This document shows, in pieces, positions 1-5,575 of a DNA stretch of 5,575 bases (position 1 is its first letter; every line of letters begins with the position of its first letter). The stretch is from the NCBI RefSeq assembly GCF_001279725.1, contig NZ_LGDE01000088.1, positions 1-5,575 of the forward strand, written 5' to 3'. The notes below the pieces were generated by a model that saw nothing but the letters and a program-made list of their open reading frames with translations, had not been told where the DNA came from and did no database searches. The position numbers and the translations under genes were made by a program. Origin of the DNA: Streptomyces sp. WM4235. Its GTDB lineage: Bacteria; Actinomycetota; Actinomycetes; Streptomycetales; Streptomycetaceae.

Positions 1-8
1 CCCGGGGG

Positions 9-854
9 TCAGACCGTGGCGGGGGTGGGGAGTTCCTGTTCGGCTTCGACCTTGGCGTTCCAGTCGCGCTTGATCGCGCGCCAGCCCTCGTCGGTCTCGC
101 CCAGGCGCCAGTAGCCGGAGATGGAGAGACGTTCCCTCGGGATGCCGCGTTCGACGCGCAGGTGGCGGCGGAGCTCCTTCACGAAACCGGCCTCGCCGTG
201 GACGAAGGCGTGGACGTCGGCGGAGGGGAACCGCAGGGAGGTGACCGCCTCGACCAGGGCCTCGCCGACGGGGCGGTTCCCGCGGTGCAGCCAGACGGGG
301 ACGATGCCGTCGGGGGTGGCGATCTTCTGCTCGTCGTCCGGGCCGTCGATCTCGATGAAGGCGTGTACCAGGGCCCCGGCCGGCATCCGCTCCATCGTCG
401 CGGCGATGGCCGGCAGGGCGCTCTCGTCGCCCGCGAGGAGGTGCCAGCCCGCGTCCTCGGCAGGGGCGTAGGCGCCGCCCGGCCCGAGGAAGCGGACGAG
501 TTCGCCCGGCTGGACGCGGGCGGCCCAGGGGCCGGCCAGGCCCTCGTCGCCGTGGACGACGAAGTCGAGGGTCAGCTCGCGGTGTGTCGGGTCCCAGCAG
601 CGCACCGTGTACGCGCGCTGACGCGGCCACTCCTCGCTGGGGTGCGCGGAGCGGATCTGGTTCAGGTCCCACGGCACGGTGTACGTGACACCGTCCGGTG
701 CGAACAGGAGTTTGACGTAGTGGTCGGTGAACTCGCCCGCGCCGAAACCGGCCAGACCCGCACCGCCCAGCACGATGCGCACCATGTGCGGCGTGAGCCG
801 TTCGGTGTGTACGACGACAGCGGTGCCGACTGTGCGGGCGCGTCCTTCTGCCAC
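9..854 (-). CDS. siderophore-interacting protein (FAD-dependent ferric-siderophore reductase family)
   Basis: A 281-residue cytoplasmic flavoprotein of the SIP/ViuB family, whose members use FAD and NAD(P)H to reduce ferric siderophores and release iron inside the cell. The N-terminal FAD-binding barrel covers roughly residues 10-130. It holds the flavin signature RAYTVR (80-85) and the family segment DFVVHGDEGLAGPWA (97-111). The C-terminal nucleotide-binding part begins near GDESALPAI (142-150) and continues through VHGEAGFVKELRRHL (218-232) to SGYWRLGETDEGWR (246-259), all typical of the family. Length is normal and the frame is intact. The start is GTG at 854, chosen because AGGGGAG (minus strand, 860-866) sits 5 nt upstream. 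An iron box about 26-45 bases upstream implies repression by a DtxR-type regulator when iron is plentiful. No siderophore biosynthesis or import gene is visible beside it, so the siderophore is unknown. The family call is firm; reductase activity is inferred. Confidence 0.94.
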   Translation of the reverse strand: MAEGRARTVGTAVVVHTERLTPHMVRIVLGGAGLAGFGAGEFTDHYVKLLFAPDGVTYTVPWDLNQIRSAHPSEEWPRQRAYTVRCWDPTHRELTLDFVVHGDEGLAGPWAARVQPGELVRFLGPGGAYAPAEDAGWHLLAGDESALPAIAATMERMPAGALVHAFIEIDGPDDEQKIATPDGIVPVWLHRGNRPVGEALVEAVTSLRFPSADVHAFVHGEAGFVKELRRHLRVERGIPRERLSISGYWRLGETDEGWRAIKRDWNAKVEAEQELPTPATV

Positions 855-879
855 GGCGTCTCCCCTGACTCCCCAGAAA

Positions 880-899
880 CTTAGGATTACCTAAGTTAG
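880..899 (-). promoter_or_regulatory. DtxR/DmdR/IdeR-type iron box upstream of the siderophore-interacting protein gene
   Basis: The core is the inverted repeat CTTAGG / CCTAAG around ATTA (880-895). Read on the minus strand, TTAGGTAATCCTAA matches the first 14 positions of the actinobacterial iron-box consensus (TTAGGTWAG-S-CTAA) at nearly every base; the outermost CCTAA part is not kept. On the plus strand the TTAGG...CTAA..TTAG register covers 881-899. It lies between the exonuclease stop (904) and the GTG start of the SIP gene (854), the usual place for a repressor that blocks the SIP promoter in iron-replete cells. The consensus and regulator class are established knowledge; binding here is inferred. 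I could not place a convincing -35/-10 pair. The promoter probably overlaps the box and the 3' end of the exonuclease gene. Confidence 0.75.
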
Positions 900-903
900 C
901 ACC

Positions 904-1827
904 TCAGGGGCGCAGCGCGCCTCCCAGGCGCGATACGGCTCCACCAAGACCCCACCGGCGGGCCAATGCGTCGACCATCTCCGGATCCGCGGGAACCGCC
1001 GGGAGCGCGGGATCGAAGGCGGGCAGCGGGACGTCCGAGGCGACCTGGACGACCTTCGGGGCCACCGCCAGATATGGCCGGGATTCATCCAGCCGTCGGC
1101 GCTGCGTGGGGGTGAGGCCCGACGTCGGGTCGTCGATCGCGGCGATGATCCCCGCGAGGTTCCCGTACGCGTCCAACAGTTTGGCCGCCGTCTTCTCGCC
1201 GATCCCCGGCACGCCCGGCAGGCCGTCGCTCGGGTCGCCCCGCAGCAGCGCCAGGTCCGCGTACCCGGGACCGTCCACCCCGTACTTCCCGCGCAGCCAG
1301 GCCTCGTCCGTGACCTGGAGGGTGCCCACGCCCTTGAGGGGGTACAGCACGCGGCGCCGCTTGGCGTCGTCCACCAGCTGGTAGAGGTCCCGGTCGCCGG
1401 TGACGATGTCCACCGGGCCGGTCGCCCGCGCCGTCAAGGTGCCGATCACGTCGTCGGCCTCGTAGTCGGCGACCCCCACCCGGGCGATCCCGAACGCGTC
1501 CAGCGCCGCCTCGATGATCGGCACCTGCGGCGCGAGGGTGTCCGGGGTCTCTTCCACATCCGGTCCGGTCGCGGTCTCCTCCGCGACCCGGTGGGCCTTG
1601 TAGGACGGGATCAGCTCCACCCGCCAGTGGGGTCGCCAATCGGCGTCCATGCAGGCCACCAGGTCGTCGGGACGGTGGTCCTGGACCAGCCGGCCGATGA
1701 AGTCGAGCAGCCCGCGCACGGCGTTGACCGGGGTGCCGTCGGGGGCCTTCACGGAGTCCGGCACACCGAAGTAGGCGCGGTAGTAGAGGGAGGCGGTGTC
1801 CAGGAGCATCAGGCGTCGTGTCGTCAC
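904..1827 (-). CDS. stand-alone 5'-3' exonuclease / flap endonuclease (FEN superfamily)
   Basis: A 307-residue structure-specific 5' nuclease related to the N-terminal exonuclease domain of DNA polymerase I, but with no polymerase domain; mycobacterial FenA is the same type. It would remove 5' flaps and RNA primers during Okazaki-fragment maturation and repair. The PIN-like active site is complete: D10 (MLLDTASLYYRAYF), D61 (ACMDADWRPHWR), E123/D125/D126 (YEADDVIGTL), D145 and D147 (VTGDRDLYQLV), and D198/D201 in the GDPSDGLPGVPGIGEKTA helix-hairpin-helix entry (197-214). Y76, K77 and R80 (SYKAHR) match the DNA-contacting start of the arch. The chosen start is GTG at 1827, giving MTTRRLMLLD; it has no clear Shine-Dalgarno sequence. 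ATG at 1809 (residue 7) would leave only three residues before the catalytic Asp, so it is less likely. The gene is divergent from the XRE-cupin gene and 49 bases upstream of the SIP gene on the same strand. It looks like a housekeeping gene with no functional tie to its neighbours. Confidence 0.95.
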   Translation of the reverse strand: MTTRRLMLLDTASLYYRAYFGVPDSVKAPDGTPVNAVRGLLDFIGRLVQDHRPDDLVACMDADWRPHWRVELIPSYKAHRVAEETATGPDVEETPDTLAPQVPIIEAALDAFGIARVGVADYEADDVIGTLTARATGPVDIVTGDRDLYQLVDDAKRRRVLYPLKGVGTLQVTDEAWLRGKYGVDGPGYADLALLRGDPSDGLPGVPGIGEKTAAKLLDAYGNLAGIIAAIDDPTSGLTPTQRRRLDESRPYLAVAPKVVQVASDVPLPAFDPALPAVPADPEMVDALARRWGLGGAVSRLGGALRP

Positions 1828-1911
1828 GCTGACGATGATGCCGCAGCCGTCCGACGACCCGCGGCCGAGGACGGGTCGAGCCGTGCACGCGAATCCGGGG
1901 CCGGTTGCTGC

Positions 1912-1929
1912 GTAAGGTGCTTACAGCAC
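1912..1929. promoter_or_regulatory. candidate operator: two interlocked palindromes in the divergent exonuclease / XRE-cupin promoter region
   Basis: The 143-base gap (1828-1970) contains GTAAG-GTG-CTTAC (1912-1924) and, sharing bases with it, GTGCT-TAC-AGCAC (1917-1929). Each is a perfect 5-3-5 inverted repeat. They lie 42-59 bases upstream of the XRE-cupin ATG. XRE-cupin regulators commonly repress their own promoter, so this is the natural candidate operator. TAAGGT (1913-1918) also fits a TAnnnT -10 element, but I see no matching -35. The rest of the gap shows only an 8-bp CGTGCACG palindrome (1882-1889) and no small gene I can support. Binding is inferred from position and symmetry alone. 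Confidence 0.45.
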
Positions 1930-1950
1930 ACCGATGTGCGTCCGACGGAC

Positions 1951-1959
1951 AAGGGGAGG
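1951..1959 (+). promoter_or_regulatory. ribosome binding site that fixes the XRE-cupin start at 1971
   Basis: AAGGGGAGG is followed by an 11-base spacer and ATG at 1971. The open frame runs upstream to possible TTG (1905) and GTG (1917) starts, but those lie in the palindromic operator region and have no Shine-Dalgarno sequence. This site therefore supports 1971 as the true start. The spacer is slightly long. Confidence 0.7.
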
Positions 1960-1970
1960 GCAGCCCCGCC

Positions 1971-2603
1971 ATGAACGACAAGGACGGCAAGGTCGACACG
2001 GACGGCAAGGACGAGAAGGACAAGGACAAGGACTCCAAGGACCAACCGCTCCGGGTGGGCGTGGCCGTGCGCAAGAGGCGCCGCGCGCTCCAGCTCACCC
2101 TCGCCGCGGTGTCGGCGCGCAGCGGCCTGTCCGTCCCCTTCCTCAGCCAGATAGAGAACGAGCGCGCCCGACCCAGCATGCGCTCCCTGGAACGGGTCGC
2201 GGACGCGCTGGGGACCACGGCCGTGGAGCTGCTGGCCGCTTCCGACACCGCGCGCACCGTGGATCTCGTACGGGCCGGAGACGACTCCGGCCTCACCCCG
2301 GTCCCGGGAGTCCGTCCGCTCGTGCGCGGGCACCACCAACTGCACGCGCTGGAGTTCACCGGGGACCAGGACGCGGGCCGCGAGTACCAGCACCGCAACG
2401 ACGAACTGATGTACGTGGTCGCGGGCGCCTGCCAGGTGGAGGCCGAAGGCCGGGCGTACCGGCTGGAGAGCGGCGACGCGCTGTTCCTGTCCGGCGGCGT
2501 GCGCCACCGCTGGCGGGCCGTCACCGAGGACACCCGGATCCTGGTCGTGGCGGTGGGCGAGCACATCCACGCCACCTCCGAGCCGCCCTCCCCGGGGCGC
2601 TGA
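1971..2603 (+). CDS. XRE-family helix-turn-helix transcriptional regulator with C-terminal cupin domain
   Basis: A 210-residue predicted DNA-binding regulator. Residues 3-24 form a highly charged Asp/Lys tail. Residues 28-88 are a Cro/C1-type HTH (VRKRRRALQLTLAAVSARSGLSVPFLSQIENERARPSMRSLERVADALG). Residues 120-196 form a small cupin sensor domain with motif 1 at H141/E145/G152 and motif 2 at G168...G176..H179. The first His of the usual HxH pair is Tyr (Y139-Q-H141), so any metal site has three canonical ligands at most (H141, E145, H179). Family members sense small ligands through the cupin and often repress a short neighbouring operon plus themselves. The gene is divergent from the exonuclease, and its stop is four bases before the GTG of the receptor-like gene, so the two are probably co-transcribed and translationally coupled. 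The ligand cannot be read from the sequence. Family call is firm; autoregulation is inferred. Confidence 0.93.
   Translation: MNDKDGKVDTDGKDEKDKDKDSKDQPLRVGVAVRKRRRALQLTLAAVSARSGLSVPFLSQIENERARPSMRSLERVADALGTTAVELLAASDTARTVDLVRAGDDSGLTPVPGVRPLVRGHHQLHALEFTGDQDAGREYQHRNDELMYVVAGACQVEAEGRAYRLESGDALFLSGGVRHRWRAVTEDTRILVVAVGEHIHATSEPPSPGR
1977..2042 (+). repeat. Lys-Asp codon repeat (AAGGAC hexamers) encoding a charged N-terminal tail
   Basis: The DNA behind residues 3-24 of the XRE-cupin protein is built from AAG and GAC codons. AAGGAC occurs three times in tandem at 2016-2033 and again as single copies at 1980, 2007 and 2037. GACGGCAAG occurs twice (1983 and 2001). Of 22 residues, 9 are Asp, 7 Lys and 1 Glu. 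Gain or loss of a hexamer by slippage would change tail length without breaking the frame. The tail precedes the HTH and is probably disordered. Confidence 0.7.
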
Positions 2604-2607
2604 ACCG

Positions 2608-3351
2608 GTGGGCGCGTCCCGCGCGGTCTCGCGCGTCGTCTCGCTCGTGCCCTCCTTGACCGAGGCCGTGGCGGTGAGCGCGCCCGGACGCCTGGTGGGG
2701 GTCACCGACTGGTGCACGCACCCCGCCGACCTCGACGAGGCGGGCGTGGTGCGGATCGGGGGAACCAAGAACCCCGACGTGGCGAGGATCGTCGCGCTCC
2801 GCCCGGACCTGGTCATCGCCAACGAGGAGGAGAACCGGGCGCCGGACCTGGCCGCGCTGCGGGCAGCCGGGGTACCGGTGTCGGTCACCGAGATCCGCGA
2901 CCTCCCGCAGGCGCTGCGCGAACTGGACCGGCTGCTCGTCGGGACGCTGGGACTGGCCCGGCCGCGATGGCTGACGGACGCGGAGGCCGCGTGGGCGAGC
3001 GTGGAGCCCGTGGGGCGGCGGATGGCCTTCGTGCCGGTGTGGCGCAGGCCCTGGATGGTGCTGGGACGGGACACCTTCGCCGGGGACCTGCTGGCCCGGC
3101 TCGGGGTGCGCAACGCGTACGCCGGACACGCGGAGCGGTACCCGCGGATCCCGGTCGAGGAACTGGCCGGGGCCGGCTGCGATCTGGTGGTGCTGCCCGA
3201 CGAGCCGTACCGCTTCACCGCGTCCGACGGGCCCGAGGCCTTCCCCGGCCTGCCCGCCGCGCTGGTCAGCGGACGGCACCTCACCTGGTACGGGCCCTCT
3301 CTGGCCGAGGCGCCGGCCGTACTGGCGCGGGCCCTGCGCGCCGCACGCTGA
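2608..3351 (+). CDS. BtuF-like helical-backbone metal-receptor-fold protein, predicted cytoplasmic
   Basis: A 247-residue protein resembling the class III substrate-binding proteins of vitamin B12, haem and ferric-siderophore ABC importers. Family segments appear in order: RVVSLVPSLTEAV (9-21), VGVTDWCTHP (30-39), GGTKNPDVARIVALRPDLVIANEEEN (51-76, closing the first lobe), PWMVLGRDTFAGDLLARLG (148-166, second lobe), YPRIPVEELAGAGCDLVVLPDEPYRF (178-203) and GRHLTWYGPSLAEAP (222-236). Unlike secreted receptors it has no signal peptide or lipobox; the fold starts within ten residues. The start is GTG at 2608, four bases after the XRE-cupin stop, with only a weak GGGG (2594-2597) before it, so coupled translation is likely. 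No ABC permease or ATPase gene is nearby. D34, C36 and H38 are possible metal or ligand contacts, a guess from their position. It may be a cytoplasmic ligand-binding or accessory protein rather than a transporter part; the ligand is unknown. Confidence 0.82.
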   Translation: MGASRAVSRVVSLVPSLTEAVAVSAPGRLVGVTDWCTHPADLDEAGVVRIGGTKNPDVARIVALRPDLVIANEEENRAPDLAALRAAGVPVSVTEIRDLPQALRELDRLLVGTLGLARPRWLTDAEAAWASVEPVGRRMAFVPVWRRPWMVLGRDTFAGDLLARLGVRNAYAGHAERYPRIPVEELAGAGCDLVVLPDEPYRFTASDGPEAFPGLPAALVSGRHLTWYGPSLAEAPAVLARALRAAR

Positions 3352-3366
3352 CGGCCGGCCCGGGGC

Positions 3367-3384
<18 letters not shown>
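3334..3384. terminator. candidate bidirectional terminator spanning both convergent stop codons
   Basis: Arms 3334-3351 and 3367-3384 are inverted copies matching at 16 of 18 positions, separated by the entire 15-base intergenic gap (3352-3366). The outer stem is CTGCGCGCC with GGCGCGCAG, one further pair sits between the two mismatches, and the inner stem is CGCTGA with TCAGCG. It arises because the receptor gene and the TDT gene end in nearly the same codons (LRAAR-stop and LRAPR-stop). There is no U-tract on either side, which is common for actinomycete terminators. Transcripts from either strand would fold the same hairpin. The structure is seen directly; termination is inferred. Confidence 0.6.
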
Positions 3385-4491
<1,107 letters not shown>

Positions 4492-4540
4492 GGGTCCAGC
4501 GTCGCGCCGGGCGGCACCGACCGGCAGAGGCCACTGTCCT

Positions 4541-4563
4541 ATGAGGTCATAAACTGACCTTAT
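4541..4563. promoter_or_regulatory. LysR operator candidate overlapping the LysR promoter and start codon
   Basis: ATGAGGTCA (4541-4549) and TGACCTTAT (4555-4563) form an inverted repeat matching at 8 of 9 positions around the 5-base spacer TAAAC. It lies in the 70-base gap between the divergent LysR and TDT genes and is the only AT-richer stretch there. LysR proteins bind interrupted dyads in such gaps and regulate both genes. The right arm includes the first two bases of the LysR ATG (4562-4564), so occupancy should block LysR expression. Binding is inferred from symmetry and position. Confidence 0.62.
4550..4562 (+). promoter_or_regulatory. candidate -10 element for leaderless transcription of the LysR gene
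   Basis: TAAACT (4550-4555) fits the actinomycete -10 pattern TAnnnT. With a 6-base discriminator, transcription would start at A4562, the A of the LysR ATG. This agrees with the lack of any Shine-Dalgarno sequence in the preceding bases (AAACTGACCTT). I see no good -35. Leaderless messages are frequent in actinomycetes. Confidence 0.5.
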
Positions 4564-5479
4564 GGGTAACGAGGAGTGGGTTCCGCTGGCGCACCGCGTA
4601 CCGGATCTGGGCGCGCTGGAACTGCTGCTCGCGGTCGCCCGCGTCGGCAGCCTGAGCGGGGCCGCCCGGCGGCTGGGCATCACCCAACCCGCCGCCAGCA
4701 GCCGCATTCGGGCCATGGAGACCCGCCTGGGCGTGGCACTCGTCGACCGTTCCCCGCGCGGGTCCACGCTCACGGCGGAAGGCGCGCTGGTCACCGACTG
4801 GGCGCGGCGGGTCGTGGAGGCCGCCGAGGCCTTCGACGCGGGCGCGCAGGCGCTGCGCGGGCGGCGGGACTCGCGGCTGCGGGTGGCGGCGAGCATGACC
4901 ATCGCGGAGTACCTGCTGCCCGGCTGGTTGATCGCGCTGCGGGGGCAACGCCCCGGGACGGCGGTGTCGCTGCACGCCGGGAACTCGGCCGACGTCGCCG
5001 AACGCGTCCTCGCGCACGAGGCCGACCTCGGGTTCGTGGAAGGACTCTCCGTACCGGACGGACTGGACTCGGTGGCCATCGCGCAGGACCGGCTGGTGGT
5101 GGCGGTCGCTCCGGGCCACCCCTGGGCACGGCGCACCAGGCCGGTGCCGGCGGAGGAACTGGCGGCGACCCCGCTGATCCTGCGGGAACGGGGCTCGGGG
5201 ACGCGGCAGGTACTGGACGCGGCGCTGACCGGATGCGGGGGACTGGCCGCGCCCCTGCTGGAACTCGCGTCCACGACCGCCGTGAAGGCGGCGGCGCTCA
5301 GCGGGGCCGGGCCGTGCGTGCTGTCGGAGCTGGCGGTGGGGGACGAACTCGGGGCACGGCGGCTGGTGGAGGTGCCGGTGGCCGGGGCGGCGCTGGACCG
5401 GGAGCTGCGGGCCGTGTGGCCGACGGGGGCGCGGCCGGCGGGGCCCGCGCGGGATCTGCTGGCGCTGACCCGGACCTGA
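4562..5479 (+). CDS. LysR-family transcriptional regulator
   Basis: A 305-residue LysR-type regulator of normal length. The N-terminal winged HTH (about residues 16-75) has the classic pattern LELLLAVARVGSLSGAARRLGITQPAASSRIRAMETRLGVALVDRSPRGSTLTAEG. A linker helix (78-100) leads to the effector-binding domain (about 104-303) with VAASMTIAEYLLPGWL (108-122), DLGFVEG (155-161) and LILRERGSGTRQVLDAAL (205-222). The last two segments recall the CysB/CbbR/YeiE branch, whose members sense sulfur or carbon metabolites. The start is ATG at 4562. No Shine-Dalgarno sequence precedes it and a -10-like TAAACT lies 6 bases upstream, so the message is probably leaderless. The gene is divergent from the TDT transporter, its likely target, and shares a palindromic operator that overlaps its own start codon. 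Family is firm; target and effector are inferred. Confidence 0.95.
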   Translation: MGNEEWVPLAHRVPDLGALELLLAVARVGSLSGAARRLGITQPAASSRIRAMETRLGVALVDRSPRGSTLTAEGALVTDWARRVVEAAEAFDAGAQALRGRRDSRLRVAASMTIAEYLLPGWLIALRGQRPGTAVSLHAGNSADVAERVLAHEADLGFVEGLSVPDGLDSVAIAQDRLVVAVAPGHPWARRTRPVPAEELAATPLILRERGSGTRQVLDAALTGCGGLAAPLLELASTTAVKAAALSGAGPCVLSELAVGDELGARRLVEVPVAGAALDRELRAVWPTGARPAGPARDLLALTRT

Positions 5480-5505
5480 CCCCTGGCCGGGGGTGGGCGG
5501 GTTGC

Positions 5506-5534
5506 CCCGGGGGCCCGGGCCCCGAGCCCCCGGG
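5506..5534 (+). terminator. candidate terminator hairpin downstream of the LysR gene
   Basis: CCCGGGGGC (5506-5514) pairs perfectly with GCCCCCGGG (5526-5534) across an 11-base loop and is followed by TT. It begins 27 bases after the LysR stop. The segment also contains the perfect 14-bp palindrome GGGGCCCGGGCCCC (5510-5523), so alternative folds exist. There is no real U-tract, so the call rests on stem strength and position. Confidence 0.5.
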
Positions 5535-5538
5535 TTCG

Positions 5539-5555
5539 CCGGGGTGTGACCCCGG
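5539..5555 (+). terminator. second GC hairpin downstream of the LysR gene
   Basis: CCGGGGT (5539-5545) and ACCCCGG (5549-5555) form a perfect 7-bp stem with the 3-base loop GTG, just after the first hairpin. CCCCGG (5550-5555) can instead pair with CCGGGG (5564-5569). This may be a tandem terminator or simply GC-rich intergenic sequence. The rest of 5480-5575 shows no coding signal that I can support. Confidence 0.4.
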
Positions 5556-5575
5556 GCGCGGTGCCGGGGGTGCCC

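Noticed and set aside
9..1827. SIP and exonuclease as a functional DNA-processing or defence unit
   Set aside because: The two belong to unrelated pathways, and the iron box between them indicates separate regulation. No effector, sensor or helicase gene accompanies the nuclease.
1905..1970. Upstream TTG (1905) or GTG (1917) start for the XRE-cupin gene
   Set aside because: No ribosome site precedes either, they fall in the palindromic promoter region, and ATG at 1971 has AAGGGGAGG upstream.
1085..3284. Long minus-strand open frames antisense to the XRE-cupin and receptor genes (486-496 codons)
   Set aside because: They overlap genes with clear families, read as Arg/Pro/Ser/Gly-rich sequence with no domain, and are explained by high-GC codon bias, which removes stops from other frames.
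2608..3351. Receptor gene as part of a complete ABC importer
   Set aside because: No permease or ATPase gene lies on either side, and the protein lacks an export signal.
4492..5274. N-terminal extension of the TDT reading frame over the LysR gene
   Set aside because: The extension is low-complexity Ser/Ala/Arg sequence lying antisense to the LysR coding region. ATG at 4491 gives a normal family length.

Overview
The window looks like ordinary chromosomal DNA from a Streptomyces or close actinomycete relative. By eye the GC content is above about 70%, third codon positions are nearly all G or C, several genes start with GTG, and one gene probably starts leaderless. The gene families (stand-alone 5'-3' exonuclease, XRE-cupin regulator, DtxR-type iron box, TDT transporter paired with a LysR regulator) fit that group. 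I count six protein genes. No gap exceeds about 145 bases, and I see no RNA gene, insertion sequence, CRISPR array or phage gene.

Layout. (1) On the minus strand, positions 9-854 encode a siderophore-interacting flavoprotein, probably a ferric-siderophore reductase. A DtxR/DmdR/IdeR-type iron box lies in the 49-base gap between its start and the stop of the next minus-strand gene. (2) Minus-strand 904-1827 encodes a stand-alone FEN-type 5'-3' exonuclease. (3) Facing away from it, plus-strand 1971-2603 encodes an XRE helix-turn-helix regulator with a C-terminal cupin domain. Four bases after its stop, 2608-3351 encodes a BtuF-like substrate-binding-fold protein with no signal peptide; the two look like one operon. 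The 143-base divergent gap carries two interlocked short palindromes that are good operator candidates. (4) Minus-strand 3367-4491 encodes a ten-helix TDT/SLAC1-family anion transporter, convergent with the receptor gene. A 16/18 inverted repeat spans both stop codons and looks like a shared bidirectional terminator. (5) Divergent from the transporter, 4562-5479 encodes a LysR-family regulator. A near-perfect 23-bp palindrome in the 70-base gap runs into the LysR start codon. The last 96 bases hold two strong GC hairpins.

The genes form three largely independent modules: iron-siderophore reduction (SIP plus iron box), a putative ligand-sensing pair (XRE-cupin plus cytoplasmic receptor), and a LysR-controlled anion exporter, possibly for sulfite. 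I do not see one large new system. The least ordinary points are the regulator-receptor operon, the operator fused to a probable leaderless LysR start, and the terminator made from the matching ends of two convergent genes.
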